From Candidatus Poribacteria bacterium (GTDB lineage: Bacteria; Poribacteria; WGA-4E; PCPOR2b): a stretch of DNA of 64,000 bases. Where the stretch lies: positions 124,001 to 188,000 of the forward strand of contig JAJEAL010000053.1 of assembly GCA_022822785.1 (NCBI GenBank). The letters are read 5' to 3'. Position 1 is the stretch's first letter. Every line of letters starts with the position of its first letter. The position numbers and the translations under genes are program-made. Below, piece after piece: positions 35,005-44,395 of the stretch. The notes beneath the pieces were generated by a model. The model was not told the origin of the DNA. It searched no databases and was given only the letters and a program-made list of their open reading frames with translations.

Positions 35005-36157
35005 GTACTCAGTCAGAAAGATTATGTTTTTGAGTTGTGATAAAATCGTTTGAATTTCTGCCGCGCCTGATTGAGAGTAAACTGCCACTTGACACTCGCT
35101 TTTTTTCGATTGCGTGCTTCGACCCAAGCGTTGACTTGTCGTTCTAACTCAGACATCTGCCCAATCCGTCGAGATAAACACTGCCTTGAAAGCACGGACA
35201 CCTCAATCTCGACCATATTCAACCACGATGCACTTTTGGGGGTGTAACACATATCAAACAGTTGGGTCAAGCCAAACGCCGTAGATGCGTCAAAGGTCTG
35301 ATAGAATGATGACGGCGTATGGGTGTTGAGATTATCCTGAACGACCCGAATCTGAGTCGCGTTTGGGTAATGAACAGACTTGCCACACCGTTGCGCTTAT
35401 AATGATAATCGTGTCGCTTTTGTTTATCCGGTTTCATCGGTATCGGTGCACTTATGTCATCAATTAACTGGCAAGGTCTTTCATCGACACAGACCACTGG
35501 ATACATTGGATCATAAGGGAGTTGATATAGATACAAGATAGTTTCCATCTGCCACAAGAACTCATGTGTCAATTCACCGATACACCATTGCTTTTTCAGG
35601 TGCGGTTTCAATCGGTTTTTTTTAAGATGACCCCCACCGTTTCATAGGAAATATCGTCAACTATATCTAACTCGACCAATCTATCGGCTAGCAGGCGCAG
35701 CGACCATTGGCTGTGTCCTTCGGGGGGTTCGCTGCAAGCTAAGGCGGTGATTTGAGCACGTTGGTATCCATTGAACTTCAGCGGTCTACCACAGCGAGAT
35801 AACTCCTCAAGCGCAGCGGCTAATCCACCGGTGGCAAACTTTTTTCGTATCCGGATAATCGTCATTTGACTGACCCCCAGAACTTCATGAATTTCCTTGT
35901 CAGTCATCGCGCCTTGGGGGCGATTTTGGTCTGCCAATAGCAGGATACGGGCACGCGCTAATTTTCGCGCAGAGATGGTTCCCCGCCTGCAGAGGGTTTG
36001 AAGCTGCTTCCGTTGCGCGGGGGATAAGACAACTTGATATTTGTAAGCTGGCATCAGATACTCCATTCGTTGAGAGTGAATTCAATCTGAAACAATAAGT
36101 CTCAATACCATAATACCATACAAATATCAAAACACCAAAACTTTTATGATAGAGTAC
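35005..36157. mobile_element. IS630-like insertion sequence, defective
   Basis: The ends GTACTCAGTCAGAAAG (from 35005) and, read inward on the minus strand from 36157, GTACTCTATCATAAAAG form terminal inverted repeats. TA dinucleotides flank both ends (35003-35004, 36158-36159), as expected for IS630, which duplicates TA. The element is 1153 bp and lies inside the right inverted repeat of the IS982-like element. Confidence 0.85.
35022..36066 (-). pseudogene. IS630-family transposase, frameshifted and internally deleted
   Basis: Three frames on the minus strand together form the transposase. The first (36066-35608) carries the HTH region (DKEIHEVLGVSQMTIIRIRK) and ends just after an A8 run. 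A -1 shift there gives LKKNRLKPHLKKQW and joins the second frame (to 35267), which has the first catalytic Asp (VVCVDERPCQL). Such a shift is known to be programmed in some IS630 members. The third part (VVQDNLNTHTP with the second Asp, then ASWLNMVEIE with the Glu) is in yet another frame after HYKRNGVASLF. About 35 residues expected between these are missing, so the copy is dead. Confidence 0.85.
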
Positions 36158-36189
36158 TAGCATAACACCCTATTACGCAATAAGTAGTT

Positions 36190-36242
36190 TTGGACTTGAG
36201 GATTTTGCCATTTTTTGTTAACAAAAAATCGGCACAGTCCAA
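36190..36242. repeat. Nested inverted repeats after the insertion sequences
   Basis: An inner perfect palindrome ATTTTTTGTTAACAAAAAAT (36210-36229) lies inside outer arms TTGGACT / AGTCCAA (36190-36196 / 36236-36242). It could be a bidirectional terminator or an end of the degraded element whose fragment follows. Confidence 0.6.
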
Positions 36243-36416
36243 GGAGTTAGGACAGTTGGGGGCAACTCGCACCAAACCTTGCGGGTAGACGAATCCTTGA
36301 GTTCATTCAAAACGTTGTAAACCTGAAGGATTCTAAGCTAATAACTGATGATCTAGAGATTATGAGTTAGTTGGAATGGAAATGAAGTATGCTGTTATCA
36401 ATCAGAACAGTGTGCA

Positions 36417-36566
36417 GACAGTGAAACGCACACCAACACGATTGAAAACATCTGGTCCCTACTCAAGCGGTATGAACTGCATTACCACTATCAAACCACC
36501 CCCACACCACTTGATGTGACAGAAGTGTGCTGCAGGTATACCTACAGAGAAACTCGCATCTTTTAG
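36417..36566 (+). pseudogene. ISXO2/IS1595-like transposase C-terminal fragment
   Basis: The frame reads THTNTIENIWSLLKRYELHY and then ends TEVCCRYTYRETRIF before a TAG. HTNT-x-E-x-WSLLKR is the hallmark of the ISXO2-like transposase C-terminus, including its catalytic Glu. No start or upstream domain remains. It is about 40 bp before the methyltransferase gene. Confidence 0.7.
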
Positions 36567-36606
36567 AAGCTTCTACGCGAATCTGTTTCGTGAAGGCGCA
36601 CTATGT

Positions 36607-37443
36607 ATGGCACAAGATAGGGTAAATACACTTCATCCTGAATATATCAATACTATCAAACAAGGAGATTGCATTGAGTTAATGTCCGAAATGCCGGATG
36701 AATGTGTTGATCTTGTCATAACGGATCCACCTTTTGCTATTGATTTCAAAGCTGCTCGACAGAACTACAATCGGAACGGAAATCGTGTGCTACAAGGCTA
36801 CAACGAAATCGAATCAAGCGATTATCTCACTTTCACGCTTGACTGGCTTTCTGCTGCAACACGAGTGTTAAAAGATTCCGGAAGTATGTATGTTTTCTCG
36901 GGTTGGAATCATCTAAAAGAACTGTTGATAGCCATTGACCACTGCAAGTTGACTACAGTCAACCACCTGGTTTGGAAATACCAGTTTGGTGTTGTTACAA
37001 CACGTAAGTTTGTAACTTCCCACTATCACTGTCTTTTTGTCTGCAAAAACGACAAGAAACGAAAGTTTCATCCCTATTGTCGATATGATAAACACACCAG
37101 GACTGAAGATGGTGGATCTGCACACTATCGGGACAAAGAAGATGTCTGGGAAATCAAGAGAGAATACTGGCCAGGGGCAATAAAAACACCAACAAAACTG
37201 CCCTCTGAACTCATTGTGAAAATCCTTGATTATTCCAGCGAAAGAGGGGATGTTGTCTTCGATCCGTTTTTAGGCTCTGGACAGGTGGCTGTCGTGAGCA
37301 AGATAAAGGGACGGCGTTACATAGGGTTTGAGATTGTTCCTGAGTATTACGGACTTGCGCGCAAACGTCTTGAATCAGACCGATATTTAGTTTATACAAC
37401 AGAGGACGAACCTGTTTTGGATTTATCATTTCCTACCCATTAA
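36607..37443 (+). CDS. Site-specific DNA methyltransferase (beta-class, N4-cytosine or N6-adenine)
   Basis: 278 residues. The catalytic motif DPPF (40-43, in LVITDPPFAIDF) precedes the SAM-binding motif DPFLGSG (219-225), the order of beta-class methyltransferases. The middle (residues about 110-200) would be the target recognition domain. The motif DPPF can serve adenine or cytosine-N4 methylation. There is no restriction endonuclease beside it, so it is an orphan, perhaps carried by the adjacent insertion sequences. Its start is behind a transposase fragment and no clear ribosome site was found. Confidence 0.88.
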   Translation: MAQDRVNTLHPEYINTIKQGDCIELMSEMPDECVDLVITDPPFAIDFKAARQNYNRNGNRVLQGYNEIESSDYLTFTLDWLSAATRVLKDSGSMYVFSGWNHLKELLIAIDHCKLTTVNHLVWKYQFGVVTTRKFVTSHYHCLFVCKNDKKRKFHPYCRYDKHTRTEDGGSAHYRDKEDVWEIKREYWPGAIKTPTKLPSELIVKILDYSSERGDVVFDPFLGSGQVAVVSKIKGRRYIGFEIVPEYYGLARKRLESDRYLVYTTEDEPVLDLSFPTH

Positions 37444-38626
37444 TCCCAATACGACTCTCCCTCGATTAGATTCTCGCGCAACACCTCTGGAATCAAGGTA
37501 ATCCCCAACCCAGGCCCATTCGGCACAGCCAATTTCCCGTTAGCAACTTGGACCTTTTCTTCAGCCATTTCATCAATGAGCCTGTTTTGACTGATTCGCG
37601 TTTCTGTTATGACAAAGTTCCTGACCGACGCGCCGAAATGCGCTGTCGCCATATTCTGGACGAGGCTGCCGACATTATGCGTTGCGATGGGGATATAGAA
37701 CATCTCTGCCAGATCGGCGATCTTCCGACACCCCGTCAATCCGCCCGCGAAAACAAGGTCTGGATGGATGGCGTCTAACGCCTCATTCATCAGAAACGGT
37801 AGAAATTCACGTGGTAGCTCTAGCTTCTCTCCGGTGATAATCCGCACCGGAGATGCCTGCTTGAGTGCCTTCCAAGAATCTGAGTACCACACCGGCAGCG
37901 CATCCTCTACCCAAAGCGGATTACTGGAGGCGACCGCCTGCGTCAAGCCAATCGCAGTGGCAAGATCCCATTCGTTGTGGCAATGGACGATGAAATCAGT
38001 CTCATCTCCCAGTGCCTCCCGGCAGTTTTCATACCCTCGACGAATCAGGTCTAATTCGGTCGACCGCAGCGTTTGAGACATCTGTCCAGGACTGTACCTA
38101 CCTTCGGGCAGTCCATTTCCCATCAAACGCTCAAACCCAAATTTTAAGGTGCTCCAGCCTTGGGGTGCCTCTTTCATCCGTTGAGACCAATCTCGACACG
38201 AAATGGAATCAAACCAGTCTTCGGGGCCGGGGGTATTGATATAGAGTGGGATCTCATCTCTAAACCGTCCTGAGAGCAACGTTGAGATTGGCCGATTCAA
38301 TAGCTTACCCACCGCATCCCAGAGTGCAATATCCACTCCGCTGACCGTTGGGATGTTCGATCTGTACGGATGTTGCAAGTTTACCATGCGGGTGTATAGC
38401 TTATCGATTTCAAACACATCTTGACCGATAAGTGTCGCTCGCAGATGTTGCAAATGTGCCTCACCATCGGTCCAGAAGCCCCCGCCTCACCGATTCCATG
38501 AACGCCGGCATCTGTTTCAACCTTTACGAGGGACTGTCCCGCTTGGTCTTTCAGCTGCATCGCTTTCACATCTGTAATCCGTACACGGTTTTTCTCGGAT
38601 TCCGAAAGTGTTGCTAAGGTTGTCAT
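37440..38626 (-). pseudogene. Mandelate racemase/muconate lactonizing enzyme family, single-base frameshift
   Basis: Two overlapping frames make one enolase-superfamily protein of about 395 residues. The first, from the ATG at 38626 (AAAGGA upstream), reads MTTLATLSESEKNRVRITDV and reaches GPMVR. The continuation AHLQHLRATLIGQDVFEI is in another frame. Restoring one G in an AGG(G)CA run at about 38459-38460 would join them. The barrel part has a Lys (TLKFGFER), acidic metal ligands (IVHCHNEWD, WVEDALP, ITGEKLEL) and a catalytic His (IATHNVGS). The deficit lies in a short homopolymer, so a sequencing error is as likely as a true pseudogene. Confidence 0.8.
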
Positions 38627-38868
38627 ACGAATTCCTTTACTATCTTCCGCAGGCATATTAACCTTTGGTGTGAGTTGATGAGGATATTGAGTTTATTGGT
38701 TCATTAGTTCATTCAAAGAAATAATAAGTAATGCGTGAAATTTTCTCTGCTCCGATAGTCTTCGATCTTACGTATGACTCATTAGACTTCACGTTTTACG
38801 CATCACGTTTCAGTCTCAATCCCTAATCGGGGTGCGTATCAACAGTTCCACGCTGGTACCCTTGGTCA

Positions 38869-39996
38869 CTAAGATTGAACTATATGCCGGGTGAGTACCT
38901 CTTCATTCAACTCAGCTCCCAGCCCTGGTGCTGTTGGTGGAGCAATATAGCCGTTATCAAACACCATGGGTTCCTGAAAGATGTCAGCGTGGAGATCTGT
39001 CCGATTAAACTCTAGTATCAAGAAATTTGGACTGCATGTCGCCACCTGAACCGCGGCGGCGGCTGCGACAGGACCGCAGTACATGTGGGGTGCAATGCTT
39101 GCATAATGCGCCTCTGCCATGCTGGCAATTTTCTTCGATTCCAGAATCCCTCCACAGTGACCCACATCCAGCTGTATAATCTGTGCTGCTTGTTTCTGAA
39201 AGATTTCGACGAACTCATACTTGGTCAGCAAACGCTCGCCAGTCGCAATCGGAATACTAGTATGCGATGCCACCCGCGCCATTTCATCGACGTTTTCCAA
39301 GGACACCGGTTCCTCAAACCAGAAAGGATAGTATGGTTCTAGCATCTGTGCAATCCGAATCGCGCTAGAAGTGGTCAACTGCCCATGTGTGCCAAGTCCA
39401 ACTTCGACCTCATAACCGACTGCATCTCGGATGCATTTGAAGATTTTCCCCACGTGTGCTATATCTTTCAGCGGAATATCCCGCGGTGCAGGAAAGATTG
39501 GGAATGGGTCAAACTTCATTGCGGTATTGCCCTTCTCCATTAAGTCAGCGGCAATTTCACCTGCTTTTTCGGGATTTTCCCATATCCCCCCGTGTGGCAT
39601 GTAGGCGTAAGCCCTCAACTTTTCATGGTATTGACCACCGAGTAGATTGTAAACAGGTTGATTCAAGGCTTTGCCAACGATATCCCAGCACGCCATCTCT
39701 ATTGCGCTTAACGCTGGCGTCAACGCTAGCCCTGGGTGTCTGTAGTCGTGGTCGGTAGCGTAAATTTTCTGCCACAACAGCTCAATTTTGAATGGGTCAG
39801 CACCAATAACGAACTGTGTTGCCAAATCCTTGATTATCTCAATTGACGATTTTTCCCTACCAGTCTGACCGGTTGACCATTCTCCAATTCCCTCAATGCC
39901 TTCATCAGTAATCAGTTTTACGAACAGCCACCGGCGTCCGCCTTGATAGGGAGGGATGTTCTCGACCAGAAATGTCTGTACATCAACAATTTTCAT
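38869..39996 (-). CDS. Mandelate racemase/galactonate dehydratase-like enolase superfamily enzyme
   Basis: 375 residues, an intact member of the superfamily. The capping domain (MKIVDVQTFLVENIPPYQGG) is followed by the barrel with Lys in AMKFDPFPIF, metal ligands near EVEVGLGTHG, WFEEPV and IATGERLL, and an Asp/His dyad in LDVGHCGG and IAPHMYCGP. Members dehydrate sugar acids or racemise alpha-hydroxyacids. It lies 242 nt upstream of the frameshifted paralogue on the same strand. The substrate is not evident. Confidence 0.92.
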   Translation of the reverse strand: MKIVDVQTFLVENIPPYQGGRRWLFVKLITDEGIEGIGEWSTGQTGREKSSIEIIKDLATQFVIGADPFKIELLWQKIYATDHDYRHPGLALTPALSAIEMACWDIVGKALNQPVYNLLGGQYHEKLRAYAYMPHGGIWENPEKAGEIAADLMEKGNTAMKFDPFPIFPAPRDIPLKDIAHVGKIFKCIRDAVGYEVEVGLGTHGQLTTSSAIRIAQMLEPYYPFWFEEPVSLENVDEMARVASHTSIPIATGERLLTKYEFVEIFQKQAAQIIQLDVGHCGGILESKKIASMAEAHYASIAPHMYCGPVAAAAAVQVATCSPNFLILEFNRTDLHADIFQEPMVFDNGYIAPPTAPGLGAELNEEVLTRHIVQS

Positions 39997-40331
39997 CTGT
40001 TAGCCTCCTGTTTTTAGTTAAAATTTGGTTTTTCTTATGATAGATAATTCGTTCATTATACTTGTCATCAATTCAGTGTCAACGATAAAAGCATAGATTT
40101 GCGACTGCAATCGTTCCAAACTTTTGCTTGATTTCGACTGTACTTAGTGTTACACTGAAACACATGCTTGTTAAAATGCAAAACGCATAAATATAGCGGT
40201 CTCTCGGGCTCAAAACGACGTATACTTCCAAGTCGTTGATGAAACGGATTAATTCGTTACCGGGCTATCGCACATTTGAATCTGACCGAAAGATTGGACT
40301 TTTCAAATACCTCATCCTAAGGAGAACGTCT
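39997..40331. other. Intergenic region upstream of the cupin gene
   Basis: 335 nt between divergent genes. The upstream part of the cupin frame (40236-40331) is open but lacks a ribosome site and looks noncoding. No repeat family or confident promoter pair was found. Confidence 0.4.
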
Positions 40332-40739
40332 ATGCCACTGAACAATCCAATTCTTGATGCAACGCTTAACAGTATTAGTCTCGAAGAGATTAAGAAGGAG
40401 ATGGGACCGCCCCCTTGGTCTCGTTCCGTTGTCCTCGCTGACCATGTAGCGGGAGTGGTGATTTATCAAAATTCGGGTCAAATCAATGATAATCATTGCC
40501 ACAACTATGATGAATGGTGGGTTGTGCTCGAAGGAGAGATCGACTGGGTTATTGAGGGACGCGAGGATCGCCCGGTACACGCGAAGGCAGGGGATTTTGT
40601 CTATGTGCCCGCAATGACTTTTCATCACATTTTTCCTAAGGGAGATAAACCGTCTGTGCGCTTAGGTGTCGCGCTTCCCGGAACAGGAGGGCATCTACAC
40701 GAACGGCCTGAACGAAAAGTGAAGGTCACGGTTGAGTAG
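40332..40739 (+). CDS. Cupin-domain protein
   Basis: 135 residues from the ATG at 40332, preceded by AAGGAGAA; an ATG at 40236 in frame is unsupported. The cupin fold shows both motifs: HCHNYDEWWVVLEGEIDWVI with His and Glu metal ligands, and a second motif ending in VPAMTFHHIFP. Single cupins act as isomerases, dioxygenases or ligand sensors. It is the first plus-strand gene after the two enolase-type genes and could act on related sugar acids. Confidence 0.85.
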   Translation: MPLNNPILDATLNSISLEEIKKEMGPPPWSRSVVLADHVAGVVIYQNSGQINDNHCHNYDEWWVVLEGEIDWVIEGREDRPVHAKAGDFVYVPAMTFHHIFPKGDKPSVRLGVALPGTGGHLHERPERKVKVTVE

Positions 40740-40788
40740 CCGTGAATTATTCTAGGAATACCGTACCTCCATCAAATTACTCGTACTT

Positions 40789-41271
40789 TCATACATGGTC
40801 TGCAATAGAGGCAACTTGAGCCTCTGCAGCCTTAATTAAGTCTTGGGTGTTAAGCTCTAAACCCGCCACAGGGTTGCCACTGCTGATATTGACTTTTTGG
40901 CATCGTGTGATCGCTTCATCAAAAATAACGGGCACATTATCAGGCAGCCCCAGCGGTGCAACGGCACCCTGGACGCAGCCGGTCACAGACAAAATCTCTT
41001 CCGCTGTGGCGAAACTCAAACGTCTCCACTCCGTGGGAACGTAAGCACGCACAGCCTTCGGGTTAACTCGTGTATAGCCTAGCACACATGCCATGACATA
41101 GTGTGCATCTTTGTCACGGAGCAGAATAGATTTGACCATTTCATCTTTGGACACGCCACGTTGGGCTGCCGCTTCCTCAACCGTAAAGACAGGTCCATTG
41201 TGCCGTAACAGTCGGTACGAGATTTGGTGCGTATCAAGTATGTTGGTAATCTTTGTTTTAATGGTTGTCAT
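40789..41271 (-). CDS. YbaK/aminoacyl-tRNA deacylase-like protein
   Basis: 160 residues. The deacylase fold is visible: HNGPVFTVEEAAAQRGV, then KSILLRDKDAHYVMACVLG with the conserved Lys, and GCVQGAVAPLGL, the loop near the editing site, with VPVIFDEAI. YbaK/ProX proteins clear mischarged Cys- or Ala-tRNAs. The exact specificity is not readable. Confidence 0.88.
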   Translation of the reverse strand: MTTIKTKITNILDTHQISYRLLRHNGPVFTVEEAAAQRGVSKDEMVKSILLRDKDAHYVMACVLGYTRVNPKAVRAYVPTEWRRLSFATAEEILSVTGCVQGAVAPLGLPDNVPVIFDEAITRCQKVNISSGNPVAGLELNTQDLIKAAEAQVASIADHV

Positions 41272-41436
41272 TTGGTCTCTTGGTCGGTGCGGAACTTACA
41301 GGTAAAAGGAGGAAAAGGTTGTGGAGATGGCTTTAACCAAGCGATAAGGGAAGGGATGGAGGATTTCCACCGCTTTCTTCAGTTTGGAGCAGAAAATTTC
41401 GGGATTTGTACTGCTTTTGGTTCTAGGACCATGCAG

Positions 41437-42672
41437 CTATTTCGTCTGACCCGCAGTAGACAGTGCTTTCGCGCTAACGCCGAGAACGGACAAGAACCCC
41501 TCTGAATCCGCGTGGTTAAAGTCGCCGATTGCTTCCATTGATGAGGTCTCCTCCGAATAGAGCGAATGCCTCACGCCGACAGCGGAGTGGAATGCGATAT
41601 TTCCCTTATAGAGTGCTACGGTAATATCCCCAGAAGCCATGTGGGTGAAAGGCTCAATGGAAGCGAGCATCGATTGGGTAGCGGGATCGAACCAATAACC
41701 TTGATATATCTGTTCAGCTACATCGACTGATACTCGATCGAAAACCCGGCGCGCCCGCCGGTCCAGAATGAGTTGAAGCAAAAACTCATAGCACTGACCG
41801 AGCAGCTCCATCCCCGGTGATTCATAAACCCCTCGGCTCTTAATTCCCACGAACCGATTTTCGACGGTGTGAATCCCGATGCCAACGCCGTTTCTTCCAG
41901 CGATACGATTGGCTTCCGTGAGGGCTTGGAAGGGGACCACCGGACTCCCGTTGATTTCCAACGGTATTCCTCTGCCAAACGCGATCGTGAAGTGTTCAGG
42001 TTCATCAGGAGCGTCCTTCGGATGGACTCCCATACCCGGTGTAATAAAGCCTGCGGGCGTTTTGAGGGATTCTAATCTGCCTGCTTCGTGGGTTAAACCG
42101 AGCATGTTCGCGTCGGTGGAGTACGGCTTTTCATGGGTTGCTCGAATCGGTAGGTTGTGTGCATTACAGAAATCGATCATCTCTTTTCTGCCGCCAAAAT
42201 GTTCAAGGAAGTCCGGATCGCGCCACGGCGCATAGACCTCAAAATCGGGATTCAGCATATTGGTTGCAATCTGAAATCGCACCTGATCATTCCCTCGACC
42301 GGTGCAGCCGTGTCCCAATATATTGATGCCGCGCTTTTCCATTTCGGGTAGGAGTGCTTCGACGGTGATATGCCGGGCGATGCCGGTTGTGTTCCAATAT
42401 CCTCCCTCGTATTTGGCTTGAGATTGGATGACCTTGACCCCCGCCATTGCTAACTCATCTTTGGCATCGATGATGACTGCCTCTTGTGCGCCGCACGCCA
42501 GCATTCGCTCGCAAATTTCGTCCATGTTTCTTTCGTCGGGTTGCCCGAGGTCTGCGGTGAAGCAAACCACATTAACTCCTTTATCGACTAGCCATCGTGT
42601 GATAGTGCAGCTATCGAGTCCGCCGGAAACTGCTGCCCCAACAGTTTTGCCTCTTAATTGATCTACGGTCAT
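41437..42672 (-). CDS. argG: Argininosuccinate synthase
   Basis: 411 residues. ArgG joins citrulline and aspartate with ATP in arginine synthesis. The ATP-binding AAVSGGLDSC at the N-terminus is followed by CFTADLGQPDE, GCTGRGNDQVRF, and WRDPDFLEHFGGRKEMIDF. The ATG at 42672 has AAGGAGACAAAA upstream. No other arginine genes are nearby. Confidence 0.95.
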   Translation of the reverse strand: MTVDQLRGKTVGAAVSGGLDSCTITRWLVDKGVNVVCFTADLGQPDERNMDEICERMLACGAQEAVIIDAKDELAMAGVKVIQSQAKYEGGYWNTTGIARHITVEALLPEMEKRGINILGHGCTGRGNDQVRFQIATNMLNPDFEVYAPWRDPDFLEHFGGRKEMIDFCNAHNLPIRATHEKPYSTDANMLGLTHEAGRLESLKTPAGFITPGMGVHPKDAPDEPEHFTIAFGRGIPLEINGSPVVPFQALTEANRIAGRNGVGIGIHTVENRFVGIKSRGVYESPGMELLGQCYEFLLQLILDRRARRVFDRVSVDVAEQIYQGYWFDPATQSMLASIEPFTHMASGDITVALYKGNIAFHSAVGVRHSLYSEETSSMEAIGDFNHADSEGFLSVLGVSAKALSTAGQTK

Positions 42673-42824
42673 TTTTGTCTCCTTATGTTGAATTTTATCC
42701 CTAATTGTACACTAACTCCGTTCCAGAATACAGTCCAAAATTTCGAGTGTTCCTCGAACTTCTATGATTGGCGCTTCCTACTACCTATTAGGGACTGTCA
42801 GTGCATGATACAGTGGTGCAACGG

Positions 42825-43973
42825 ATGAAGAAGAGTGCTTTAACAATCCTGTTTCTGACGATGTTCCTAGTCATGCTCGGTTTTGGTGTCATCCTCCCAC
42901 ATCTCGCATATTATGCAGAGGAATTGGGAGCAAGTGCCGCGCAGATCGGATTCTTAATAGGTATCTACTCGGCGATGCAGCTAATTTTTGCGCCGATGTG
43001 GGGTCACATCTCAGATCGGTACGGTCGGAGACCAGCAATTCTGATGGGGCTTATTGGGAATTCGGGGGCGCTAGCTCTCTTTGGTGCAGCAAAGACCTTG
43101 CCTTGGCTGTTTGTCGCGCGGGGCCTATCGGGCGCGTGCGCTGCAGCGATTCTGCCAACGGTAATGGCTTACGTCGCGGATGTAACAACGGAAGCGGAAC
43201 GCGGGAAGGGAATGGGATTGATGGGTGCTGCAATGGGATTGGGTTTTATTTTTGGACCAGGTATCGGTGGATTTATGGGAAGTCATAGCTTACCATTCTT
43301 CGTCTCCGGGGGATTATCTTTAGTCACTTTCTGCTTTGCCTTGCTCCTGTTGCCGGAATCCCTCAAGCCCGCAGCGCTTCCCAATACAGAGCGGGTAACT
43401 ATTTCTCCTTGGTCAGCGATGAATCACCCGTTAACCCCACTCTTTCTTGTTGCTTTTTTCTCAGCGTTCATTTTCTCAGGACTGGAGACAATCTTCCCCC
43501 TGTTCATCAAAGATCGATTGAACTACGGAGCAAAAGAGTTGGGCGTGATGTTTGTAATTATGGGGGTACTCGTTGCTCTGCTGCAGGGCGGCGCTTTAGG
43601 ACGGTTAATCAACATTTTTGGTGAGTTCAAACTGATTATTGCTGGCTTGCTGTTTAATGCTGTGGGGATGGTCCTGCTCCCTTGGTCAAAAACATTGGTG
43701 ACACTTACCCTTTACCTGTCGATTGCGGGAATCGGCAACCAGCTTATCCGCCCGACAAATACCTCGTGGATTTCCAAGCAAACCAAGTTTGGTCAAGGCG
43801 CCACAATTGGTGTGATGGATGCTTTTCTCAGCCTCGGACGGGTATTGGGTCCCCCTTTTGCCGGAAAACTATATACATCTCAAACCTTCCAAATCCCTTG
43901 CTGGATCTCCGCGGGTATCCTTGTCGTAGTATCTGTTTTCCTCTTCTATCCGTTGCGGCGTATTGGTCGGTGA
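42825..43973 (+). CDS. MFS transporter (multidrug/tetracycline efflux type)
   Basis: 382 residues if the ATG at 42825 is used; a GTG at 42801 adds 8 residues and has no better ribosome site. About twelve hydrophobic segments are present (LTILFLTMFLVMLGFGVILP at the N-terminus). The loop 2-3 motif DRYGRRPAILMGL is the conserved MFS motif A, and GFIFGPGIGG is the efflux-type motif C. This pattern fits drug/proton antiporters such as TetA, but the substrate is unknown. Confidence 0.9.
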   Translation: MKKSALTILFLTMFLVMLGFGVILPHLAYYAEELGASAAQIGFLIGIYSAMQLIFAPMWGHISDRYGRRPAILMGLIGNSGALALFGAAKTLPWLFVARGLSGACAAAILPTVMAYVADVTTEAERGKGMGLMGAAMGLGFIFGPGIGGFMGSHSLPFFVSGGLSLVTFCFALLLLPESLKPAALPNTERVTISPWSAMNHPLTPLFLVAFFSAFIFSGLETIFPLFIKDRLNYGAKELGVMFVIMGVLVALLQGGALGRLINIFGEFKLIIAGLLFNAVGMVLLPWSKTLVTLTLYLSIAGIGNQLIRPTNTSWISKQTKFGQGATIGVMDAFLSLGRVLGPPFAGKLYTSQTFQIPCWISAGILVVVSVFLFYPLRRIGR

Positions 43974-44063
43974 GCAATATTGCAGGGACTACTACGCTGG
44001 AGTTAAGGCAATCTCGAGAATCTTCTTTATGGAAATAAAAATCTGGTGCACATGAGGATAGTG

Positions 44064-44354
44064 CTATTCTTGTCCGGATTCAGCGACTGGAACAATCTTG
44101 TATACTGTCTCACCCGGTTTAATGTAACTGAGTCGTCGCGCTAGACGCTCTTTCGTGAGTTCATCCGTTTTCAATTTTTCCACTCGTATCTTCAAACGAT
44201 CTCGCTCACGTTCAAGTGCTGCTAATTCATATAAAGACTGTTGTTTGATTTGGCGGGCTTCCTGCCAATTCTGAAATCCCTCTACAAATCGGTATAGACT
44301 AATCAGTAACATGACAACCGCGAGGATAGATAGCCCACGTTGGATAAATCGCAT
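44064..44354 (-). CDS. ftsB: FtsB/DivIC-type septum formation initiator
   Basis: 96 residues from the ATG at 44354 with AAAGGGA at 8-nt spacing; the ATG at 44381 lacks one. One transmembrane helix (GLSILAVVMLLISLYRFV) is followed by a coiled coil (LAALERERDRLKIRVEKLKT) and a short end with LGY-like SYIKPGETVYKIVP, the usual FtsB/DivIC layout. It joins FtsL and FtsQ in the divisome. coaD lies 41 nt upstream. Confidence 0.85.
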   Translation of the reverse strand: MRFIQRGLSILAVVMLLISLYRFVEGFQNWQEARQIKQQSLYELAALERERDRLKIRVEKLKTDELTKERLARRLSYIKPGETVYKIVPVAESGQE

Positions 44355-44395
44355 GGTATGATTCCCTTTGACACTATTCATTCAAATCTGTATTT

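Larger units (their letters stand above)
33968..36171. mobile_element. IS982-like insertion sequence, interrupted by an IS630-like element
   Basis: Terminal inverted repeats of about 17 bp match at 16 positions: left AGGGTCTTATGCTAGTT (from 33968), right end reading inward AGGGTGTTATGC then TA and GTT once the IS630 copy is removed. Without the inserted element and one TA copy, the unit is about 1.05 kb, normal for IS982. A strong hairpin (34959-34976 / 34984-35001) lies near the right end. Only an ATT is shared by the outer flanks, so no clear target duplication was found. Confidence 0.8.

Noticed and set aside
40236-40331. N-terminal extension of the cupin protein
   Set aside because: No ribosome site and no family resemblance; AAGGAGAA before the ATG at 40332 fits the cupin start.
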